6,269 bases of DNA. Source: Lentisphaerota bacterium (GTDB taxonomy: Bacteria > Verrucomicrobiota > Lentisphaeria > Victivallales > GWF2-50-93). Below, one piece after another: positions 1 through 5,252 of this stretch. The number at the start of each line of letters is the position of its first letter. The stretch's first letter is position 1. The stretch covers positions 1 to 6,269 of the forward strand of contig JANYBI010000763.1 of the NCBI GenBank assembly GCA_025360875.1, given 5' to 3'. The notes beneath the pieces were generated by a model that did no database searches, had not been told where the DNA came from, and saw only the letters and a program-made list of their open reading frames with translations. The position numbers and the translations under genes are program-made.

Positions 1-176
1 GAAATCTGTTTCTGCGTAAGCCAGAGGGATTCATCCTTGAGATGGACCTCTATTTCAGTCCTGCCGTCCGGAGCCTTATAGAGAACAATTCCTGGACTGC
101 CGTATTCAGTGGATTGTTCCCGGACTTTCAGTTTCCTGCCAGGCTTTTGATTTGGATATTTTGGTAACTTCTTCAT
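1..176 (-). CDS. RhuM family protein, N-terminal part (cut by window edge)
   Basis: The reading frame opens at an ATG at 176-174 and runs without a stop off the left edge, giving 58 complete codons. After a basic leader of about 25 residues (MKKLPKYPNQKPGRK...) comes GSPGIVLYKAPDGRTEIEV, then LKDESLWLTQKQI. This matches the conserved N-terminus of the RhuM ('virulence protein RhuM') family, whose members begin with an IVLY...DG...I.V.....VWLTQ..(I/M)A.LF pattern. RhuM proteins occur widely in genomic islands and variable regions; their biochemical role is not established and the name comes from a Salmonella pathogenicity island. A GGAG lies five bases before the ATG. The gene is co-oriented with the upstream cluster, 41 bases from the PHP stop, so read-through is possible, but its function looks unrelated. 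Family assignment rests on this N-terminal block only; the rest is outside the window. Confidence 0.8.
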   Translation of the reverse strand, partial: MKKLPKYPNQKPGRKLKVREQSTEYGSPGIVLYKAPDGRTEIEVHLKDESLWLTQKQI

Positions 177-217
177 CTTTTCTCCAAATGGATTAAACAG
201 AATACAGCAAACCTAAG

Positions 218-1579
218 CTAAAGCATCCATTTTCCGTTCCTGGATGATTCATATATTATTGAATAGGATTTCTCCTGTCCGGCGTCCCTGAATTTGTCGG
301 CGATCTGTTTTGTCACCGGAGGAAGTGAACCTATGGTTTCAAAGAACCTGTTCCTGTCTGCGATCCTGTTTCCGAAAATATTTTCAGATTTGCTTCCCAG
401 ATAAGTGAAATCTGCGAATCTCGCAAGGATAGAATGACCGACCAGTATTCTTGCTCCTTTCAGGAATTTACCCTTGAATTCATGTAGGACAGGACCGTTC
501 AGTTCATCTGCAAAAAGCTGTCCTTTCCTGTTCATTTCCGTTCCGATGTTCAAGGGCAGGTTCAATGCATCTGCGACTTTGACTACCTCCCTCAAATTTG
601 CTATTTTCTTCGCCTTAGTCTCGGAATCCTTTATGTTCCAGTTGCGGTCGGGGATCAGGTTGAGGGCAGCAGCTCCTTTTGACATCGAAAGTTCAAGAAG
701 TTCCTTTGGATTTGATTCGCCGGCGCTTGTGCCATCGAGCCAGGATTCCATCGGGATCGCACCACATGATTTGACCCAGGCGAAAAAATCCTCGACTTTT
801 GGGAAACTTGTCGCCGTCGGCTGCAAATATCCGAATCCGCCGCGTTTTGCGAATTTCGCACGCAGGACTTCTTCCATGGAAGTCCTGCTTTTTAATAAAT
901 TTTCTGTCTCTTCCTGTGATTTCCCTAAGGTTCGAGACAGAAAATTTATTAGACTGTGCCTGTCCGGAAATACCATTTCCGTTTTCCGAAGGTAAGCGGA
1001 AATAATATGACGTTCTGTAGCTGTGTCCGAAGGACTCAGCGGAAGAACGTCATTTTCGTAGTCAATTGCAATCTCCGGAACGTGCGGATTTATTCTGGAT
1101 ATCAGGGATATGTTCCTGTCTTTGGCGGTTTGTCTGAATTCTGCGAGTTTCGCAGACTGCAGGAACGTCTTCGGCAATAATTTTGTAAAACCTGAACCGC
1201 CGACATAGCTGACACCGGGTTCTCCGGGAGAATCTATCTCCCTGTCGGAATATTCCTTGAGAAAAGCGCGAGTCTCTATGCCGACATTCGTCCTGATTCC
1301 GAGAATTTCCCCAGCCTCATAGAACTCTTGCATGCCGTCAAGGACATCAAAGTCAATGATGGCGACCGCATAGAGGCCTTTTTCATATGCCTCCCAGGCT
1401 ATCCGGGTAGGAGACCATCCTTCGGCATTGTATGAGAAAAAACTATGCAGATGCATGTTGACGTTGTCGTACTGCCTTTGAGGCATCGGGCTGACAAGCA
1501 TGAGCTGACGCAAGGACTCCTGCCTCTCCTTCAAATCAAAGGAGCTGAGTTTTTCCTTGAGGTTATATAAATCTTTCAT
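218..1579 (-). CDS. PHP-domain protein, probable metal-dependent hydrolase of unknown substrate
   Basis: The product has 453 residues. After a helical N-terminal stretch (1-35) comes NVNMHLHSFFSYN, the PHP motif I, with H43 and H45 as likely metal ligands. Motif II, usually TDHD, reads IIDFDVLDG (D76-F77-D78), so its histidine is replaced by phenylalanine. GIETR (E102) follows, then DSPGEPG (117-123), and an inserted helical region (about 180-245, ATERHI...KRGGFGYLQP). The C-terminal half looks like the rest of the barrel, with IGTEMNRKG (E348) and LVGHS (H382) as further candidate ligands. PHP proteins include phosphoesterases such as histidinol phosphatase and polymerase-associated nucleases; the substrate here cannot be read from sequence. 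No signal peptide or membrane segment is visible, so it is probably cytoplasmic. It is the last gene of the metabolic run, 22 bases after the polyol dehydrogenase, and ends in TAG. Codons about 138-240 coincide with a dense cluster of perfect inverted repeats. Confidence 0.8.
   Translation of the reverse strand: MKDLYNLKEKLSSFDLKERQESLRQLMLVSPMPQRQYDNVNMHLHSFFSYNAEGWSPTRIAWEAYEKGLYAVAIIDFDVLDGMQEFYEAGEILGIRTNVGIETRAFLKEYSDREIDSPGEPGVSYVGGSGFTKLLPKTFLQSAKLAEFRQTAKDRNISLISRINPHVPEIAIDYENDVLPLSPSDTATERHIISAYLRKTEMVFPDRHSLINFLSRTLGKSQEETENLLKSRTSMEEVLRAKFAKRGGFGYLQPTATSFPKVEDFFAWVKSCGAIPMESWLDGTSAGESNPKELLELSMSKGAAALNLIPDRNWNIKDSETKAKKIANLREVVKVADALNLPLNIGTEMNRKGQLFADELNGPVLHEFKGKFLKGARILVGHSILARFADFTYLGSKSENIFGNRIADRNRFFETIGSLPPVTKQIADKFRDAGQEKSYSIIYESSRNGKWML
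862..893 (+). terminator. Terminator-shaped hairpin on the strand antisense to the PHP gene
   Basis: GCAGGACTTC (862-871) and GAAGTCCTGC (879-888) form a perfect 10-bp stem with a seven-base loop, followed directly by five T (889-893) on the plus strand. This is the textbook shape of an intrinsic terminator, but no plus-strand gene is supported here. On the minus strand there is no T run after the hairpin. It may stop antisense transcription or simply belong to the surrounding hairpin cluster. Confidence 0.45.
893..951. repeat. Palindrome F: 18-bp perfect inverted repeat inside the PHP gene
   Basis: The left arm at 893-910 (TAATAAATTTTCTGTCTC) is exactly complementary to the right arm at 934-951, with a 23-base centre. 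The outer 12 bases match the arms of the intergenic palindromes, but here they are coding: on the minus strand the arms read LINFLSR and EETENLL of the PHP protein, frame intact. An 18-bp perfect match at this spacing is very unlikely by chance. Whether it arose by insertion, template switching or selection for structure is not shown by the sequence. Confidence 0.85.
965..1002. repeat. Two adjacent small perfect hairpins inside the PHP gene
   Basis: CGGAAAT (965-971), loop ACC, ATTTCCG (975-981), followed by TTTCCG (983-988), eight-base loop, CGGAAA (997-1002). Each alone could be chance. They share the CGGAAA/TTTCCG word and lie between two long inverted repeats. Confidence 0.5.
1007..1053. 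repeat. Long interrupted hairpin inside the PHP gene
   Basis: ATGACGTTCT (1007-1016) pairs perfectly with AGAACGTCAT (1044-1053). Inside it GCTG/CAGC (1020-1023 with 1037-1040) and GTCC/GGAC (1025-1028 with 1032-1035) pair around a GAA loop. That is 18 base pairs in 47 bases, all within coding sequence (ENDVLPLSPSDTATERH of the PHP protein). Confidence 0.7.
1112..1166. repeat. Nested hairpin inside the PHP gene
   Basis: TCTGCGA (1140-1146), loop GTT, TCGCAGA (1150-1156) is a tight seven-bp stem. It is enclosed by GTTCCTG (1112-1118) pairing with CAGGAAC (1160-1166). Each stem alone is weak evidence; the nesting and the neighbouring hairpins make it worth recording. Confidence 0.45.
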
Positions 1580-1580
1580 A

Positions 1581-1605
1581 ATAAAATTTTCTCCGAAAAT
1601 TTTAT
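1581..1605 (-). repeat. Palindrome A: 11-bp perfect inverted repeat between polyol dehydrogenase and PHP genes
   Basis: On the plus strand ATAAAATTTTC (1581-1591), loop TCC, then GAAAATTTTAT (1595-1605). On the minus strand its first bases contain the TAA stop of the polyol dehydrogenase (1604-1602). The loop and the first base of the second arm form the GGAG that is the only visible ribosome site of the PHP gene, 11 bases before its ATG. Only one pair of the stem is G-C. It could be a weak terminator, a translational control hairpin, or a member of a repeat family (see the palindromes at 893-951, 2671-2698, 6164-6208 and 6250-6269). Confidence 0.75.
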
Positions 1606-2639
1606 ATCTCGATCATGGCTTTTACCACGCCATCCTTGTAGTCGGAGACAAGATCGAACGCCATCCTGGTGTATTGGAACTTGAAGTGATGGGTCACCAT
1701 TTTATTCACATCGAAAAGCTTCCTGTCAATCATATCAAGAGCGGATTGGACACAATGGTTCTGCCGTCTCACGTTCTGGATGCAGATTTCCTTCCTGCGA
1801 GCAAGATCAACGCTGAAAGCCCACTTGTCGAGTGACGGAGGTATGCCGATGAGCATTATTTTCCCGCCAGGTTTGACTATCTGTACTGCCTGCTCGAAGG
1901 CCTCCTGCTGCCCGCAGCACTCGAATACGGCGTCGACCAGGAGAGGCTCTTCTTTGGAGAGTATCTTGACAATGTCATCTTTTGACGGATTGCCAGTCCA
2001 ATCGGCACCCATTTTCTTTGCGAGCTGGAGACGGTTGTCTATCTTGTCGGTCATGTAAACTTTTTCAGCATCCTGGGCCTTTGCAGGAAGAAGAACGCTC
2101 AAACCTATCGGGCCTGAACCGAGAATTGCGATCTTCGCATCTTTCATCGGAATAGACTGTTTTACGGCATATACACCTATTGCAAGAGGTTCGGAGATAG
2201 CGGCCTCATCGAATGTCATTGAATCCTTTATCTTGAAACAGCATTCCTCGGGCATGACCAGATATTCAGAAAGACATCCCTCGGCCTGTTTAGGGCATCC
2301 AAGAAAGCGGAGCTTCCTGCAAGTGTGCGGACGTCCGGCTTTGCACTGGTCGCAGACCCAGCACGACATTGCAGGCTCTACTGCGATCCTGTCGCCCGGA
2401 TTGACTTTCTTAACGGCAGATCCGACCTTCTCGACAATTCCGGCGCCTTCATGTCCGACCGTGAACGGATATTCCACCACCTGGCTTCCTATTTTCCCTT
2501 CAGTATAGTAATGGACATCGGATCCGCAGACCCCGACTACTTTCATTCTAATAAGCACATCTGTAGGATTCTTTATATCAGGAGTTGGCACCTCCCTCAT
2601 TTCCATCTTGCGTATCCCAGTGAGCTGTATCGCTTTCAT
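1602..2639 (-). CDS. Zinc-dependent polyol dehydrogenase (sorbitol/xylitol/threonine dehydrogenase type, MDR family)
   Basis: This is a medium-chain dehydrogenase/reductase of usual length: 345 residues from MKAIQLTG, or 351 from an ATG six codons upstream. Numbered on the 351-residue form, C44 (VGVCGSDVHYY), H69-E70 (VGHEGAG) and E156 (ISEPLAIG) are the catalytic-zinc site. C99, C102, C105 and C113 form the structural zinc lobe. GSGPIG (180-185) is the Rossmann loop, and D204 ending the next strand (YMTDK) favours NAD over NADP. The VEPAMSC block and GVYAV segment point to the sorbitol/xylitol/butanediol branch. It should oxidise a secondary alcohol of a polyol or sugar-derived hydroxy acid in the cytoplasm, or run in reverse; the substrate is not determined. 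I chose the ATG at 2639 because family members start MKAI and it has GGAG at six bases; the ATG at 2657 has AGGA at only four. The gene follows the FAD oxidoreductase closely, suggesting one pathway. Confidence 0.88.
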   Translation of the reverse strand: MKAIQLTGIRKMEMREVPTPDIKNPTDVLIRMKVVGVCGSDVHYYTEGKIGSQVVEYPFTVGHEGAGIVEKVGSAVKKVNPGDRIAVEPAMSCWVCDQCKAGRPHTCRKLRFLGCPKQAEGCLSEYLVMPEECCFKIKDSMTFDEAAISEPLAIGVYAVKQSIPMKDAKIAILGSGPIGLSVLLPAKAQDAEKVYMTDKIDNRLQLAKKMGADWTGNPSKDDIVKILSKEEPLLVDAVFECCGQQEAFEQAVQIVKPGGKIMLIGIPPSLDKWAFSVDLARRKEICIQNVRRQNHCVQSALDMIDRKLFDVNKMVTHHFKFQYTRMAFDLVSDYKDGVVKAMIEI

Positions 2640-2667
2640 TGTTTTCTCCGTATTCATGACTTCCTTG
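2637..2667 (-). promoter_or_regulatory. Two alternative ribosome sites and starts of the polyol dehydrogenase gene
   Basis: Two in-frame ATGs compete. The upstream one (2657-2655) has AGGA only four bases away. The downstream one (2639-2637) has GGAG at 2649-2646 with a six-base spacer and gives the MKAI start usual in the family. I prefer the downstream start. The upstream form would add only MNTEKT. Confidence 0.55.
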
Positions 2668-2670
2668 ATA

Positions 2671-2698
2671 ATAAAATTTTCCGTCCGGAAAAATTTAT
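2671..2698 (-). repeat. Palindrome B: 12-of-13-bp inverted repeat between FAD oxidoreductase and polyol dehydrogenase genes
   Basis: Plus-strand arms are ATAAAATTTTCCG (2671-2683) and CGGAAAAATTTAT (2686-2698) around a two-base centre, with one A-A mismatch. As in palindrome A, the outer arm on the minus strand supplies the TAA stop of the preceding gene (2697-2695), in the same phase. The inner stem has CCG/CGG pairs, and the minus strand continues TTTTATTAT, so a weak intrinsic terminator is possible, though the next gene starts only 37 bases on. Confidence 0.75.
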
Positions 2699-4116
2699 AG
2701 ATCGAAGATCTTGCCTGGATTCAGTATGCAGTTCGGATCCAGAGCTTTCTTGATGGATTTGATCACGTCCATATATTCTTCGGAGACTACTTTCCTCATA
2801 TATTTCTTCCGCTTGTGACCGATTCCATGTTCGCCTGAAATCCTGCCTCCTAGGCTGGCCGTGACCTTGTAGAGTTCCTCAAGTATCAGAGGAAGTGTTT
2901 CCTTCCACTTTTTGTCTGTCCAGTCGGGAGGAGGGGATATCCTGGAATGCAGGTTCCCGTCGCCGGCATGACCATAGCAAGGGATTACGACGCCGAACTT
3001 TTCGGAAAGTTTTTTAAATTCTATCACAACCTTCGGGATTGACGCAGGGGGAACTACTATGTCTTCACCGCTCTGGCGTTTTGAAAACACGCTGAAAGCT
3101 TCCGGTATGTTCCTTCTGACCTTCCATATTCTTTCGGAAGTGGTGGAATTGTCTGCGACATAAACCTCTATGGCGCCTTCCTTAATGCAGAGCTCTCCGA
3201 CAAGTTCGTAGTCCTTTTCAACCTGCTGTTTGTCGGTACCGTCAACCGTTATGAGCAGCATTGCCCCGGCCTTCTGGTAGGGAATGTTCTCGTTGAGATA
3301 CTGGCAGGCGGCCTGGACGGAATCCTTGTCCATGTATTCGATGGATGTCGGAGTTATGCCTGCGGTCGTCATTATTTTTGGTACTGCCGCAATTGCCTCT
3401 TCCGAACTTTTGAACAGGCAGAGTAGATCGACCTGCGCTTTCGGAAGTGGGACGAGTTTAAGTATTATTTTCGTGAAAAGACCCAGGGTCCCTTCCGAAC
3501 CGATCATCAGCTGGACCATGTTATAACCGGTTACGTCCTTGAGAAGCTTGCCGCCGAATTCTACTATCTCACCGGTAGGCATGACAGTTTCAAGACCAAG
3601 GACATACCTGGAGGTAACCCCATATTTTACAGCTTTGCCTCCTCCTGCATTTTCCGCGACATTGCCGCCGATGAAACAGGTTTCAAGACTCATCGGATAT
3701 CCGGCGTAGAAAAGGCCGAATTCCCTGATCGCCTCATTGATCTCGTTCGCTACCACACCAGGTTCGACAACGATCATGAGGTTCTCGCGGTCTATTTCCA
3801 GGATGCTGTTCATCCTGTCGACCGAAAGCAGAATTCCTCCCTTGATGGGGACTGCTCCTCCTGAAAGGCCCGAACCGGCTCCGCGCGGAGTGATTGGGAC
3901 CATCTCCCTGTTCGCGAGTTTCATTATGGAGGAAATCTCCTCCTTGGTGCGCGGGCGGACCACGACTTCCGGCATGTGGGCGTAATCCTTGCCCGGTATC
4001 TCGTCATGGGAATATGGCTCAAGTTTTTCAGAATCCTTAAAAATCACATACTTCTCTCCTACAATCTTCCTGAGCTCGTCGGCTATCTTATCAGTAACTG
4101 GATTATACGTTGTCAT
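2695..4116 (-). CDS. FAD-linked 2-hydroxy-acid dehydrogenase, GlcD/D-lactate dehydrogenase type, probable Etf partner
   Basis: The 473-residue product is full length for the GlcD/Dld family (FAD_binding_4 plus FAD-oxidase C). PRGAGSGLSGG (77-87) is the pyrophosphate-binding loop of the N-terminal PCMH-type FAD domain, followed by EPGV (118-121) and a GYNMVQLMIGSEGTLG block (197-212). The C-terminal domain carries EDIVVP (351-356), GHAGDGNLH (382-390) and SGEHGIG (427-433), whose histidines and glutamate form the substrate/metal site in this family. It ends DPNCILNPGKIFDL. There is no C-terminal Fe-S domain, so electrons must leave through a separate partner. etfB and etfA immediately upstream make EtfAB the obvious acceptor, as in the lactate dehydrogenase-Etf complex of Acetobacterium woodii. 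Lactate, glycolate or 2-hydroxyglutarate are possible substrates; the sequence alone does not decide. Translation starts at ATG 4116 with AGGAG seven bases upstream. The stop TAA lies within a palindrome. Confidence 0.88.
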   Translation of the reverse strand: MTTYNPVTDKIADELRKIVGEKYVIFKDSEKLEPYSHDEIPGKDYAHMPEVVVRPRTKEEISSIMKLANREMVPITPRGAGSGLSGGAVPIKGGILLSVDRMNSILEIDRENLMIVVEPGVVANEINEAIREFGLFYAGYPMSLETCFIGGNVAENAGGGKAVKYGVTSRYVLGLETVMPTGEIVEFGGKLLKDVTGYNMVQLMIGSEGTLGLFTKIILKLVPLPKAQVDLLCLFKSSEEAIAAVPKIMTTAGITPTSIEYMDKDSVQAACQYLNENIPYQKAGAMLLITVDGTDKQQVEKDYELVGELCIKEGAIEVYVADNSTTSERIWKVRRNIPEAFSVFSKRQSGEDIVVPPASIPKVVIEFKKLSEKFGVVIPCYGHAGDGNLHSRISPPPDWTDKKWKETLPLILEELYKVTASLGGRISGEHGIGHKRKKYMRKVVSEEYMDVIKSIKKALDPNCILNPGKIFDL

Positions 4117-4148
4117 CTATAAACTCCTGAATTATTGGAATGAAGAAC

Positions 4149-4213
4149 ATCCTCCTTGGGAGGATTAACTACGAACAAATTCGTATTCGTTTGTAGTCAA
4201 GCCCGCAAGGGCT
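4149..4213 (-). repeat. Three back-to-back hairpins filling the etfA/FAD-oxidoreductase gap
   Basis: ATCCTCC/GGAGGAT (4149-4155 and 4159-4165, loop TTG) is followed by ACTAC...GTAGT (4168-4197), which has 11 Watson-Crick pairs out of 13 stem positions, one of the two exceptions being a wobble. Then comes AGCCC/GGGCT (4200-4204 and 4209-4213, GCAA loop), beginning two bases after the etfA stop on the minus strand. None is followed by a clear T run on the minus strand, so a classical terminator is not evident. They could be RNA stabilisers, processing sites or an attenuator setting the ratio of EtfAB to the oxidoreductase. The 99-base gap holds nothing else but the AGGAG ribosome site of the next gene. 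Confidence 0.65.
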
Positions 4214-4215
4214 GT

Positions 4216-5235
4216 CTATTTTGATATTTTGACATCGTTGAATTTTCCGTCTTTAATCCTCTTCGTAAGAGCTGGGACGACTTCGAAAAGATCCCCGACA
4301 ATTCCGAAATCGGCAACTTTGAAAATCTGGGCCTCAGGATCACTGTTGATGGCAATGATCGTCTCCGAAGTCTGCATTCCCGCAAGATGCTGGATGGCGC
4401 CTGATACTCCGACCCCGACATAAAGTTTCGGACTGATTGTCTTTCCGCTAAGTCCGACCTGATGCGGATAGCTGAGCCAGCCCCTGTCGACGACATCCCT
4501 GGTAGCCGCAAGTGTACCTCCCAGGGCGTTCGCAAGATCACGTATGAGCTGGACATTCTCGGTCTTTTTGATTCCTCGCCCAGCGACCACAACTATCTCA
4601 GCTTCATGGAGAGACTGTTCCTCCTCGTTGGGGATGAAGCCGGTACGCAAGATCCTGCTGTTCAGTAATTTGCTGTCGGGTTTCAGCCTGACGATCTTCC
4701 CTTTTCTGCCTTTCTGGAGGACCGGCGCAGGTTTTGTTGAACGTGGTCGGACAGTCGCCATCTGCGGGCGGAAATCAGGTGTCTTTATTGTGGCCATTAT
4801 GTTTCCGCCGATCGCGGGACGTGTCTGCAAAAGGTTGTTAGTACCATCTTCGATGTCGAGTCCGGTACAGTCGGCCGTGAGTCCGGTATATGCGGACATC
4901 GCAACATAAGGAAGAAGAGTCCTTCCTGTAGAAGTAGCGCCTCCGAGAATGATCTCAGGACTGTATTTTGAAAGAATATCCTGCATGCATGCGGAATAAG
5001 GTTCAACCAGGAAATTCGAAAGTCCGGGCGCCTCAACCGCTACTACCCTGTCAACTCCCCTGTCAACCATATCCTGCAGATCCGATTCATTGATATTGCT
5101 GCCGAAGACCATCGCACAAAGCTTGCATCCGCGCTTCTGCGAGAGCAGAAGTCCGCGGGTTATAAGTTCGTGCGAAATCCGCAGAATCTTCCCGTCTTCC
5201 TGCTCTGCCAGTATCCATACATCTGAATGATTCAT
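4216..5235 (-). CDS. etfA: Electron transfer flavoprotein alpha subunit
   Basis: The product has 339 residues. The N-terminal Etf domain (about 1-190) opens WILAEQEDGKI and carries GGATSTGRTLLPYVA (98-112), TGLTADCTGLDI (117-128) and QTRPAIGGNIMATI...RPQMATVRP (137-164). The C-terminal FAD domain shows AGRGI (218-222), TRDVVDRGW (245-253), HQVGLSGKTISPKLY (258-272), GVSGAIQHLAGM (276-287), INSDP (296-300) and VADFGIVGD (307-315). Together these bind the electron-shuttling alpha-FAD. It pairs with EtfB and should hand electrons between EtfB and the FAD oxidoreductase encoded next. The start is the ATG at 5235: homology begins here, AAGG lies seven bases upstream, and the ATG overlaps the etfB TGA. 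An in-frame ATG at 5322 would add 29 arginine-rich residues read from inside etfB and is rejected. Unlike the A. woodii lactate-dehydrogenase EtfA, there is no N-terminal ferredoxin-like extension with a [4Fe-4S] cysteine set. Confidence 0.95.
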   Translation of the reverse strand: MNHSDVWILAEQEDGKILRISHELITRGLLLSQKRGCKLCAMVFGSNINESDLQDMVDRGVDRVVAVEAPGLSNFLVEPYSACMQDILSKYSPEIILGGATSTGRTLLPYVAMSAYTGLTADCTGLDIEDGTNNLLQTRPAIGGNIMATIKTPDFRPQMATVRPRSTKPAPVLQKGRKGKIVRLKPDSKLLNSRILRTGFIPNEEEQSLHEAEIVVVAGRGIKKTENVQLIRDLANALGGTLAATRDVVDRGWLSYPHQVGLSGKTISPKLYVGVGVSGAIQHLAGMQTSETIIAINSDPEAQIFKVADFGIVGDLFEVVPALTKRIKDGKFNDVKISK

Positions 5236-5252
5236 AATATTTCCTTTTTCTT
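5232..5252 (-). promoter_or_regulatory. ATGA start/stop overlap and ribosome site deciding the etfA start
   Basis: On the minus strand the etfB stop TGA (5234-5232) shares bases with the etfA start ATG (5235-5233). AAGG lies seven bases before this ATG. Such an overlap normally couples translation, which suits two subunits made in equal amounts. It also argues against the longer in-frame start at 5322. Confidence 0.8.

Noticed and set aside
186..232. Eight-bp inverted repeat AAATGGAT/ATCCATTT across the PHP stop codon as a terminator
   Set aside because: It has a 31-base loop, few G-C pairs and no T run; chance is a sufficient explanation.
374..385. Perfect palindrome GAAAATATTTTC inside the PHP gene
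   Set aside because: It lacks the TAATAAA arm and loop of the palindrome family; a 12-base AT-rich palindrome can arise by chance.
474..995. A 173-codon open frame on the plus strand
   Set aside because: It is fully antisense to the PHP gene, has no recognisable domain and a composition typical of a mirror frame; the minus-strand frame carries clear PHP motifs.
4103..4150. A 15-codon frame beginning at the GGAGGATG of the intergenic hairpin, overlapping the start of the FAD oxidoreductase gene
   Set aside because: The ribosome word abuts the ATG with no spacer, so initiation there is unlikely; it is more probably part of a hairpin.
4197..4592. A 131-codon open frame on the minus strand overlapping the end of etfA
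   Set aside because: It is out of frame with the well-conserved FAD domain of EtfA and has no family signature.
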